A stretch of DNA of 64,000 nt from Rhodocollybia butyracea (taxonomy: Eukaryota; Basidiomycota; Agaricomycetes; Agaricales; Omphalotaceae): contig JADNRY010000146.1 of NCBI GenBank assembly GCA_015501585.1, positions 1-64,000 of the forward strand. Direction: 5' to 3'. The position numbers and the translations under genes were made by a program. The notes below the pieces were generated by a model, which was not told where the DNA came from, made no database searches, and saw only the letters and a list, made by a program, of their open reading frames with translations. This document shows, piece after piece, positions 11,378-20,748 of this stretch; within the stretch, counting starts at the first letter, position 1, and every line of letters begins with the position of its first letter.

Positions 11378-12000
11378 TTATACATCACTTAAGGAGCTTG
11401 ACGAGTCATCATCGATGCAGATTTTGAGATTGTGGTTTAGGTAGTTTACTGTACATGGTAGGGAGGATATTTCTTGTAAATAACTCGTAAGAAGTACACT
11501 GATAAACGTGGTACAATATTCAAGTTTGAACTCATCTGTAGCTAGGCCCAGCCTAAGAGTAATATGAGCCAACGCGATGGGACCCGGGCCTTTCTTGGGC
11601 ATGGCATCGATCTTTTCGAACGTGGGATAAGGGTAGCTCTGGGTGGGGAAAATTCTGTGCTCAGCCGTCAAATCGAAAGCGCAGCCGTCAAATCAAAAGC
11701 GCGGCTGTTACCCACTGCCTCAAAGTTTCTCATGAGTAGCGATGTAGAATGAATATCAAAGTTTGTGTCAATCGATGATCAGTAACCGCGGAAAACTTAC
11801 GACGATTGTACGCTGGCACTGTCATAGAAGTGCGTGAAGGTATCGAATGGAGTGGGGGAAATGATTGTGCAGGGTGGCTTTGGAGCCTGAGGATCGCTGG
11901 GGTAGTAATAGCTCTCAGGCGGGCTAGTCATCGGAGCGTCGGTACCAAAGCCATAGCCACCGACTGGGCTGTTGGAATCTAAGTAGATATCAGTACACAT
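11378..12000 (-). CDS. Hypothetical protein, two possible exons
   Basis: A minus-strand ATG at 12000 opens a Pro/Tyr-rich 67-codon frame that runs into a GTAAGT donor at about 11804. A second frame (11671-11378) follows with PKKGPGPIALAHITLRLGLA and no stop. A plausible acceptor (..GTAACAG) lies near 11710. Two 20-base direct repeats (AAATCGAAAGCGCAGCCGTC type) lie at about 11667-11706. No family is recognised and expression is unproven, so this may be a small gene or a gene fragment. Confidence 0.3.
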
Positions 12001-12149
12001 TGCGCTTTTTTAGCAGTAGGAGGAGCTGACGTTTGAAAGGCATACTGCTGTATGTATATTGACTCTGTCTGGTATGAATACTATGGTCGAAGCGAATATA
12101 TAAGACTCCAGCGCCAAGGATTCGAGACGAGAAAGACATACCATACGCA

Positions 12150-12580
12150 TACGGGACTGGTCACTTTTGCACTAATTGTAATCTTCATGTCCCCTCTCAC
12201 GTTTTTGAATTTAGATTTCCCATTGAATGTGATGTCTTCAGCGCCAGCGAAAAATTCTCCCTCGACAGTTCCACAAGCTGTAGGTTGCTCGCGGTGACGA
12301 TGTCCGCGACCGTCACCTGAGGGGCTTCTGTGAGCCGGTTGCTTCGAATGACGAGATCCATCACTGTGGTGATGGCTTGGAGCAGGAGAAGGGTACCTGA
12401 CGAACTTCTCCTTCGTCAGAATCATAGTCGTCATATCTTTCAACCCAGTTGCCTTTGACGTTGGTGAATCTCAGTCTGATTATCTTCGGAAAAGGCAGCG
12501 GCTGGGGCGCCTGCGAAATATTGGCCACGTATAATTTCTTTGGATGGTGAGCATTGGTGACGCATTTAGCATTCAGCACT
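12150..12580 (-). pseudogene. Unknown conserved exon fused to HEL2 fragment, copy A
   Basis: Minus-strand frames give LYVANISQAPQPLPF, then RLRFTNVKGNWVERYDDYDS, an SR/H-rich linker and AEDITFNGKSKFKNVRGDM. The frame is broken near 12440. Copy B (31147-31610) carries the same sequence in one open frame. No domain is recognised. It joins HEL2-derived sequence at the same breakpoint in both copies, just after the VLNAK-equivalent position of HEL2, so the fusion predates the duplication. Confidence 0.5.
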
Positions 12581-13400
12581 CAGCACGCGTTCGGAGGTGA
12601 TAGCGGGGTAGGCACCGGTATACGACAAAGTGGTAGGTACCAGATCTAGAAATTGTCGGCGTTGCTACCAGAGCTCGATCAGAACGGAATAGGCAAGAAA
12701 CCAGATTCGAAACACACATTGGCCTCAAAACCCTCTCATTTCCCTAACACTGACAGTTCCAACTTTTTCCCATCCTTCTCCCTCTATCCAACACATTCCA
12801 AACGGTTTCAATCAGGTCGGAACACTGCTTTCTGCAGCTCGGTATCCACGAGCAGCGTACCGTTGGGACTGCAGTGGTGAAGTTTGGCGCAAGGAATGAG
12901 AGTAGTACGAGGAGAGTCATGTGCCGACTGGGATAGAAGGATAAGAACAATTGTTTTTACAATAGGGAAGGAAAAGATAGCAGGATCGGTAGCCACACCG
13001 TCTGCGGGATTGGGTGAGAGATGGATGGTGGGCGGGGCAGAGGTTCTGTGAGTTGGTGCATTAGAATCTAATAGTGAGCAAAACATGTCGTCAGTTACAT
13101 AGAGCATAGCGTAAACAGAATCTCAGAGACGAAAAGATACTCACCTTCTCCTACTCTGGTTCTGGTTCTGCTCGCTCGGTGGTAGATCTCTTTCCGCCTT
13201 CCACGATGACTATTCTAGTTCTAGTTCCGATTACTTCCACCCTGGGCTGTGGTCCAAGTAGATGTAGCATGATCGTCGGTAATGGTCTGGGAGATGGGAA
13301 CTTCACTTCAGGTGGGCGTAGAAGTTTTTGTGGAGATTATACTCACATGAATTCCCGTCGAAAAGGCCGCATCCTGTGATGAGGTACTCGCGTACACTTT
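12581..13400 (-). pseudogene. HEL2 pseudogene fragment, copy A
   Basis: This stretch matches the middle of the HEL2 gene at 47283-50444 in order and orientation. The 12590-12720 part corresponds to about 48215-48360 (GCTCGATCAGAACGG shared). The 12830-12990 part corresponds to about 48590-48780. The 13140-13340 part corresponds to about 48960-49110, including the CACGATGACTATTCT stretch that encodes the Asn/Gln-rich linker. RING, zinc fingers and C-terminus are missing and frames are broken. Confidence 0.75.
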
Positions 13401-13449
13401 GGTGTTGAGCTATAAATTGTGGATCGAGCCTAGGTCACGATGGTGGTGA

Positions 13450-14751
13450 CACAGCGGGCAAGGACCGTGGCAGTTGATTTGCAACTGCGTTTAACGCAGT
13501 GGAACGGTGTTGCCCTAGGCAGTGGCCGGCAAAGCATATAACCGGTCCATTGAGTTGTCGTAATGTAATGTAAACTCCGATACGGAGCGCCCACGGGCGC
13601 TCCTTTACGATCTTCGTATCCTTTCTCCGAGGGCTAGGTTCCCTTGTCCTTGCGGACTGCTGGTGTCCCTCAGGACACAACAAGAAGCGAGGAAAACATC
13701 AAAAAGTTCCTACGTTAAATATAGTACAGCATAATGCCAGTCTTCAGATACAGAACCATTTTAAAGGGATCAACACTTAGCTGGCCAGACATTGTCAGGC
13801 TGCTAAGTACTGTCAAGCGTACAAACATAGAGACCCACCCTCAAGTTAAAAGTAACCAGTGACCACAAGTATCTGATGAACAACTGAGGGCCCTGAGAAT
13901 AGCCTGAAAGAAAATTATAGATAATAATTTAATATGAATAAAAACCTCTACTACTAATTGGCACAGTAACAGTACCCTAGGCTACACTTTGACTAGTACA
14001 TAGGCATCCTGTAAGCATGAAAAATGAGAAACATGTCAGTACATGCAAATTAGTATGGTCCTAGTATGTATGGTGGAAGTATAGCAATAGCCCTGTGTGG
14101 GACCCCCTCAAGACCCCCTTCCAACTCCCTTCCAGTCCACTTGCTAGTCCTGGTTGAGTCATGGCATCTTTGAGAAATGCCTGAAAGAGATACCTGAGAG
14201 ATGCAATGTTCAAGGCACCACTGATGTGGTAGTATTGTAGTAGTAGTAGTAGTGTAAGCCAGATTATGGGTGCAACACCATAAGTGAATATTTTGAACAT
14301 AGAAGGCATGATGATATGGCTCACTGTATAGCATTTCTCAAACAAACTTAGTCCATGGCCAGCTTGTGGCCAGCAACAATTTACAAATTGTTTTTGGATT
14401 GATTACCAGCTTGGTTTACAGGGCGGGAAAAAATTAGAGCATGTAACCACACAAGCATTTACAAAATGACTGCCAGCTGCCTTTGGGGAATGTCAGCAGT
14501 AGAACATGTACAAGGGCAAAGTGTGTGAGTGGGAGACTGATTTACGTAGTTACAAATGCTAACTATAATGTCATGCAATGTACGAGATGACCATGTGCGA
14601 GGTCATGACCAACTTTACATTACGAGGGACATTACGAAAGAACTCAATGAAAGAACCGGTTATATGCTTTGCCGGCCACTGCCTGGGGCAACACCTTTCC
14701 ACTGCGTTAAACGCAGTTGCAGATCAACTGCCACGGTCCTTGCCCGCTGTG
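13450..14751. mobile_element. Non-autonomous TIR DNA transposon, 1302 bp, TSD TGA
   Basis: The ends are inverted repeats of about 100-130 bases beginning CACAGCGGGCAAGGACCGTG on each side, flanked by TGA at 13447-13449 and 14752-14754. Copy B of the segmental duplication has the unoccupied site near 32574 with one TGA. Each TIR contains the palindrome ACTGCGTTTAACGCAGT (13484-13500, and its partner near 14700). No transposase frame exists. A three-base duplication with CAC.. ends would fit the CACTA or PIF/Harbinger superfamilies, but the assignment is open. Confidence 0.85.
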
Positions 14752-14754
14752 TGA

Positions 14755-16197
14755 AACGGTTATAACAGGAATGGTTGGGTAAGCGCCCAAGCGCTAAGTC
14801 GGCAATGTGACCGTGGTTTAATCAAATTTATCTTCCCTATTAGTATTAGTATTTAGTATTCTTCCTCAAAACAGCAAAGATTGCGCAGGTCGAAACTCAC
14901 CGGACGTTGATGCATCTAATGTGTCCGTTCTGGCAGCGCTCAGGACGACCGCATATTAAACTTATTAGATGCTGTAGACCCTCTCGAGCCAGAATCTCTT
15001 TTCACCGAGGCAAATACCAATAGCCTCATCCTTGCCATCTCGGTTCAGCTGCATTTATTCTGTGTCTGATACTCGCGCTACGGTACTTTGTGGCCAAGAC
15101 ATCAGTGTTTTTTTGATAACTCACATCACTCGAATTAGCCATTACTCCTTGCGTTACTCCAACCTGCAATCACTCTTGTACCGACATGGAGGATTAACAC
15201 GCGATCAATATCTATCGTAGCCCGCACTTGGTAACCTCGATTGGCACGTCCCAGTTATAACACAAGGCAATGTTTGGCTCAGCCAACCACGTCGCAGGCT
15301 CTTTATTCAGTCTCGACCAAAGAGATCTTCAACAATCTTCAACGTGACTACTATAATGATCACCACTTACCCGTGCACCCCGTGTTCGGGTATCCATTAC
15401 CTCCTGCTGCTTTGGACACGGCACTGACTATAACCCTCCTGGTGGACGTGGGTATAGCGCTACATCTGAGCATGACCTGTATCACGGGGAAATACTGCTC
15501 ATACCGGTGGACATGGAGGGAACAGCGGTTACTCATACGTATGGTGGATATAAGACCTGATACAAAGGTTCGTTACTTTGATTTCTTAGTCGTCATCAAT
15601 CTGATTGATTATCCAGTTCTTTGACCAGCAAGGATCGCTGGTTGTACCATCTCTTTGTAGTGATGGGGGAGGTACTGCTCATACCAGTAGATATGGAGGG
15701 AACAGTGGTTATGTATCATATATGGCGGATACGGGACATGATAAAAAGGTGTGTTACTTTGCTTTCTTACCTGATCGATTATTAATATCCAGTTCTTGAC
15801 CAGCAAGGATCGATGGTTGTGCCATCTCTTTGTAGTGATTATCATGGGGGATGGCAGGGACTGCGCCAAGCTCTTACCAAGGACCCGGCTTTGCCGCCGT
15901 CTCGACCTAGCGCGCCAAGATTGCCCTTAGTATCTGAAAAACATCTAGCATTCGATTTACGCCAACGCTTGCTCTCTTTTGTGAGTTTATGTCATTGCTT
16001 TTGTTCTGTTTGCCTCTAAAAATTTGTAGCAAGCTTGCTTCAACTATTCACTCACTTTACCCAGGGCAACATTCTTTCTCCTCTACCTTGGTACGTTTAA
16101 ACATGCTTGAGAGGAGTGCTCGGTCGCTTCAAGCATATTGAATTTCCCATTATATCACTCAATTAATCTTTGTGGTAACTATATACTTCCAGGTCCA
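14755..16197. other. Intergenic part of duplicated segment A, non-coding
   Basis: From 14755 to about 15130 and again at about 15960-16197 the DNA aligns to copy B (32578-33180). No convincing gene is seen; a 127-codon plus-strand frame at 15241-15624 has no recognisable family and lies in repeated DNA. The block ends at AGGTCCA, where the copia element is inserted. Confidence 0.55.
15485..15845. repeat. Tandem duplication, two units of about 170-180 bases
   Basis: The phrases TACTGCTCATACC, GGAGGGAACAG, ATCCAGTTCTT and CCAGCAAGGATCG followed by CATCTCTTTGTAGTGAT occur in the same order in two adjacent units. The second unit is absent from the copy B segment. It is not coding. Confidence 0.65.
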
Positions 16198-16722
16198 TGT
16201 TGAAACTAGATTACCGCTTATGAGTCGTATCTAATCAGTAATGTGAGTCGACTAGACGCACTTGCTATACAATTGATGAACTGTCAATATATGCTATGTT
16301 GAAACTCACCCTCAAACACTAGACGCAGCCTCTACGCAGGTTCATATAGATATAGTCAATTATGCCATTCGCTATTAGTCTTATGATACATAGCTTGTAA
16401 GCTGCCTTGCAGTACCTATGAACAATACCTATAGAATTACCATACGGACTCCATCTTCTAGGGATACATTATGCACATGTATATGCATTATGTTTAGCAG
16501 TACGACTCAAGTAGATGTTATGACCCATACCCAAATTATAAGCATATACATATCTTTTTCTATTATTATTAACCAACTACTACTACTATCATTAAGATTT
16601 CTACTTATCATATACATTTTACATTCATTACTCATTTTCTCTACATTATTTGGCATAATGCTGCACACGTGAACATGCTGTTAATCAACTTCAGTTTCAC
16701 TAGAATAATTGAACACCAGTCA

Positions 16723-16960
16723 CTGCATGACATCATTCTACTGCTCCGCAGTTCTGACATCATTTTACTGCTCCACAGTCATGATGTCATCTTACTGCTC
16801 CGCAGTTATGACATCATTCCAGCTCCACAGTTATGATATCATTCCAGTGCTCCGCAGTTATGACATCATTCCAGCTCCACAGTTATGATATCATTCCAGT
16901 GCTCCGCAGTTATGACATCATTCCAGTGCTCCACAGTTATGATGTCATTCCGCAGCATTT
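16723..16960. repeat. Tandem hairpin repeat, unit about 25-29 bases
   Basis: About nine units alternate GCTCCGCAGTTATGACATCAT and CTCCACAGTTATGATATCAT. Neighbouring units pair with each other: ATGATGTCAT followed by ATGACATCAT forms a perfect 10-base stem around CTTACTGCTCCGCAGTT. ACTGC-TCC-GCAGT forms a smaller nested hairpin. It lies in the solo LTR. Confidence 0.75.
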
Positions 16961-17091
16961 CCTAAATAATACATACTTGACAGTATATAAGGAGGCTAGA
17001 TTTACCAATGTACAGTAGATGTATTATTTTTCTTAAATCCAAACCCCCACTTGTTTGTTGTTATCACTTGTGTGAATCACCAGACCAACTC

Positions 17092-17413
17092 ATTGTATCT
17101 TGTTGAGCTATCTCCAAGCTACAATACACATTTATACATCTTGTTGAGCTAACTCCAAGTTGTATCCACTAACATTCACCTGTTGAGCTATCTCCTAGTG
17201 AATACTTCTTTAATTGCCACTTGTTGAGCTATCTCCAAGTATTAGACATCACACTCACTATTACTTGTTGAGCTATCTCCGAGTACTAGACACCACACTC
17301 ACTACTACTTGTTGAGCCATCTCTGAGTACTAGTTCTGATTCATATTACTGCTTGTTGAGCTATCTCCAAGGGTAATCATATTATTATTTGTCAAGCTAT
17401 CTCCAAATAATAA
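17092..17413. repeat. Array of eight hairpins with constant loop and variable stems
   Basis: A nearly constant 12-base loop TTGAGCTATCTC recurs eight times at irregular spacing. Stems differ in sequence yet pair: ATTGTA/TACAAT plus CTTG/CAAG (17092-17125); ATACA/TGTAT plus CTTG/CAAG (17134-17165); ATTCAC/GTGAAT (17174-17203); ACTTG/CAAGT (17219-17240); TACTTG/CGAGTA (17262-17285); ACTA.TACT type (17301-17334); ATTAC/GTAAT plus CTTG/CAAG (17345-17377); and a perfect TTATTATTTG/CAAATAATAA (17382-17413). The pairing is seen directly; any function is unknown. Confidence 0.85.
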
Positions 17414-17801
17414 CTTCTGTGAGTTTTGTATTACAAACTAGTTACTAACTTTACTTGAGCCTAGTTGTTTGAGTATATATTTTTTGCCTAGCGGTTTCAA
17501 CAAACGGAAAGGCTTGCTCTATAATCTCATTAATTTCTCTTATCATTTTTACTGCTGAGTTACGTACTGTGAAGGTTTGGACGAGACTAATGATCGAGTC
17601 ATAACAGTAGACTCATACATTGTTATAGGGTTTATTATATTCTGTAGTATAGATACTGTAGATATTTTCCTGTAACAATAACCAAGAATCCTACTATTTG
17701 TCTGGACACTTGTTCTGCTCTCAACAAGCACTCTCTACAACTCCTGTAACACCCTTACACTCTCAGGTGAGTATGTGTGTTGACTGACCGCTGTTTCTAC
17801 A

Positions 17802-17813
17802 GGTTATGGGCCC
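17802..17813 (+). promoter_or_regulatory. Copia primer-binding site (half initiator Met-tRNA)
   Basis: GGTTATGGGCCC directly follows the 5' LTR. It is complementary to the anticodon arm of initiator Met-tRNA with one mismatch and is identical to the site in copy 1. Confidence 0.7.
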
Positions 17814-18554
17814 CGGATCGCTTCAACACATGTTGTGCCCTCCATTGTGCTTACTGCACTTGGTTAGACAGTGTTCAATGAATGTCCGACGCTCATTCCT
17901 GGAGTGTACAAAGTTCACGTGTTGTGCATAGCTGGTCATGGTACATGGTAACATTCATGGATCGCATTTCTCTCCATTCCTGCATTGTTCAAAAATATAC
18001 ATGACTTTGCACACTGACACACACATGTATTTACATAGGCACCCAATGATCAAACAAACTGTTTAAGGGCTTTGCTGTGATGGCATTTCCTTTAGGGTTT
18101 TATTCCCTGCCAGGTAGACTTGGGGTCACCGCTATAATAGCCATAAAAGCGTTCATGTGCATCCGCTGGCAAACTGCAAACGACCATTGGGTTCTTGGCC
18201 TTTGTAGAATAATTGTACATACACATTACCTACCTGCTGCTTGCCTTAAGTTCTTCACATGCTGAAGGGATACTGTTTGATTGTGCTGCAAAGCACATCT
18301 GAACGTTGACTGAATGCATATTCTTGGCATTCAGTTACCATATTTGTGTTCCAATCAACTTACGTAACTGAGTCTAACTGAGTCCGAATTGGAATGATTG
18401 GATCAGTGGATGGAAAATGGATGGATAATTATATGTGATCAACACTGAAAACACTTGTCATGGGTTTCCGACTTTGTTGTTGTGATCTGTGTTCATAACT
18501 TGTGGAAGCACATCACTGACTGTTGCTCTACTTTTTCTAGAACCTTATCAAAAC
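17814..18554 (+). other. Copia leader, non-coding
   Basis: This is the untranslated leader between primer site and gag, conserved with copy 1 (about 6506-7109 on the other strand). A 62-codon frame at 18077-18265 is conserved in both copies (6660-6848 in copy 1), but it lacks any known motif and is probably a coincidence of the shared DNA. Confidence 0.6.
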
Positions 18555-19694
18555 ATGTCTCTCTCAAACCTCTCTAGTGTTCCTCTCCTCAATGGGGCTA
18601 ACTACCCCTCTTGGTCTAGTTCAATGACTGCGCTCCTTAGAGCCTCTCATTGCTGGTCTGTTGTTTGTGGTCGTTCCACTCAACCTGCTTGCCAATTCCG
18701 CAAAGCCAATGCCACAGAAATCGCTGCTGGCACTTACAAGTCTAATGGCAATGTAGATGTCACCTCTGCCGAGCGACAGAAAGAGATTGATGACTGGGAC
18801 AACCTTGATGACCAAGCCATGGGCTTAATTGCCCTCCAACTTCCTGATGACATCAGAGCTACTGTTCTAAAGGATGAAACATACAAAACCTACGCCAAAA
18901 TCAAAAGGATCTATGGCAAACCCGGCTCTGCTGGCACTTTTGACATCTTCAAAGAGGCCATTAACTTCCAAATTGACGGAAGAAATGACCCTACTCTTGC
19001 CCTAGCATCTTTAAACTCCACCTTCTCCCGCCTTGACGGCTCCAGTCTTATCCTTCCTGAACCAGTAAAAGCTATGATTCTCTTGCCAGATGCTCTTCCT
19101 ACTCAATGGGATAATCTTGCAATGACCATTCTTTCACGAGATGCCACTCTTCCGAGTCTTACTCCGTCCAACATCATGCCGATCATACAGGATGAGTACC
19201 GCCGCCTACAATCCAACGCTACTTCACTAGCGGCCCGCATCTCCGGCATCAAACGTCAATCTGATTCCAAGTCCTCTTGGAATGATCAGAAAAAGAAGAA
19301 AGACACCAAGAAGGGAGCACCTTACCTGGCCAGCAAACCTTCTAACAACTTGTCCTCTTCTTCCGACAAAGACAAAAAGACACGCCATGGAAAGAAAGGA
19401 GGAAAAGGCAAAGAAAAGGCTCATGAATTGGCTGAAGTGAAGACTTCCAATGTCTCTAATTTTGCCACCTGCCTTGCCTCGCGCATTAACAACAGCTTCC
19501 TCCGTGAAGCCTCCCATGACTCCGTCCTTGACAGGATGAAGATTGAGGAAGTAGAAGTCAATCACTCTGATCACCTTTGGCCTCAGACCAAACTCGAAAT
19601 GGACATTGACAAGGAAATGTATGGCTCTGGAGACAAGCGCCTTATTTTCTGGCAAGCTTCCCTTAATAGTTTTAAGGAAAAATTCACTGACTAA
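18555..19694 (+). CDS. Copia Gag protein (copy 2), ended by a nonsense change
   Basis: Gag forms the retroelement particle that packages element RNA. The 379-residue frame from ATG 18555 (MSLSNLSSVPLLNGANYPSW) has the UBN2-type copia Gag pattern: LNGANYPSWSSSMTALL near the start, then LQLPDDIRATVLKDETYKTYAKI and FQIDGRNDPTLALASLNSTF. The C-terminal part is Lys-rich, and no CCHC zinc knuckle is visible. The frame stops at FTD-TAA, whereas copy 1 has CAA there, so an original gag-pol fusion appears to have been interrupted by a C to T change. Confidence 0.85.
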   Translation: MSLSNLSSVPLLNGANYPSWSSSMTALLRASHCWSVVCGRSTQPACQFRKANATEIAAGTYKSNGNVDVTSAERQKEIDDWDNLDDQAMGLIALQLPDDIRATVLKDETYKTYAKIKRIYGKPGSAGTFDIFKEAINFQIDGRNDPTLALASLNSTFSRLDGSSLILPEPVKAMILLPDALPTQWDNLAMTILSRDATLPSLTPSNIMPIIQDEYRRLQSNATSLAARISGIKRQSDSKSSWNDQKKKKDTKKGAPYLASKPSNNLSSSSDKDKKTRHGKKGGKGKEKAHELAEVKTSNVSNFATCLASRINNSFLREASHDSVLDRMKIEEVEVNHSDHLWPQTKLEMDIDKEMYGSGDKRLIFWQASLNSFKEKFTD

Positions 19695-19840
19695 TTGCAC
19701 TCATTACAACAGATGTTCAATAATATGGCTGGAATATTGAATGGTCCAAATGGACCTTATGTATCACATTCTCCACGCTTCTTGAACTCTGTACCTCCTA
19801 GTGAGGGTAAATTAAATAAAATGGTTTCTAATGATGTGCA

Positions 19841-20748
19841 TAGGGTTTGAAGGTCTAATTCAATGGACTGCATAAAACCAATGAATTGCACTGAACTGAA
19901 CCGCAAAATGAACTGATGATAGATGGACCAGTCCATGATTTAAACCTGGTCCAATTCATGGTTCATCAAAATCTTAGAAAAAAAGTGAACCGCAGAGAAT
20001 CAGTTTAAACCGGTCTAAACCAGCACAGCCACATAGCCACAATAATCTATATAAATGAGTATATTTTCTCCAACTTTTATCCATAAAATTTATATTTTCT
20101 AATGGTCTCAAACAATAAGACCTAATACAAGGCTGGGCCTGGAAAGACTACTCATAACCTATTGAACAGTGCCATGCAACAAGTCCGAGAGCCAGTCCTG
20201 ATACAATATGTTGTAATAGGCTCCTGAGGGTAAACAGACAGCAATGAGTGTATTTCCGGTTGTCCTCTCCGTGACGGTCAGAAGAGAGAGACAAACGGAT
20301 GCAGAAGCATCCGCTGACTACAGTTTTGTACCTACGTAAGATTACGAGCTTGGAATGACAAATCCCAAATCCAACACAATGCACTACCCATGGTCTGTTT
20401 TAACAGGCAACCAATGACTGCCAAACCTGGAAAGCATTTCTGAATGGTAACAGAGCAGTGTAAGGCAGCCTGGAGCATAGATACTTGAATGTTTTATAGT
20501 AGTTTCTATGTTGTTTCACTCATTACATATCATGCATGTACAGTTTAAATCAGTTTAAACTGGTCCGCACCAGTTTAAATTTCCACTGATTTAAACTGCA
20601 TGAACCATGATGAATTGGACCAGTGCACCAGTGCAATCAGTGCAGGTCCATGATTCATACAGATTTAGGTATTTTATGGACCGGCCCAATTCATGATTCA
20701 TTGAATTTTTGGTAAATAAACTGAATTGGATTGGACCTTCAAACCCTA
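19841..20748. mobile_element. hAT-type non-autonomous element, 908 bp, TSD GATGTGCA
   Basis: The termini are TAGGGTTTGAAGGTC and its reverse complement. An exact 8-base duplication GATGTGCA lies at 19833-19840 and 20749-20756. Copia copy 1 keeps the unoccupied site (3938-3945, reverse strand). An 8-base duplication with TAGGG ends is characteristic of hAT. Subterminal CAGTTTAAACTGGT-like words occur near both ends (20000-20030, 20540-20600). The longest internal frame (20148-20384) is not a transposase, so this is a MITE-like derivative. Confidence 0.9.

Larger units (their letters stand above)
16516..17606. mobile_element. Solo LTR, 1091 bp, TSD GTAGA
   Basis: It begins TGTTATGAC and ends GTCATAACA, a perfect 9-base TG..CA inverted terminus typical of LTRs. 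It is flanked by GTAGA at 16511-16515 and 17607-17611. The 3' LTR of the host copia element gives the unoccupied site (CAAGTAGACTCATAC). It has no internal genes and no second LTR, so it most likely arose by LTR-LTR recombination. The full-length parent family is not in the window. It contains two hairpin arrays listed separately. Confidence 0.85.
16198..17801 (+). repeat. 5' LTR of copia copy 2, split by a solo LTR
   Basis: The LTR sequence runs 16198-16515 and resumes after the insertion at 17612 (one TSD copy removed), ending in CA at 17801 just before the primer site. Compared with the 3' LTR it differs at about ten single positions plus small indels, including a 10-base gap near 17780. 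Confidence 0.9.

Noticed and set aside
13700..14345. Overlapping 94-codon minus-strand frames inside the TIR element
   Set aside because: Two frames overlap in different phases with no domain; neither resembles a transposase.
17092..17413. CRISPR array
   Set aside because: Regular-looking repeated words, but the conserved part is a 12-base loop, spacing is irregular, the flanking arms pair with each other, and the host is a eukaryote.
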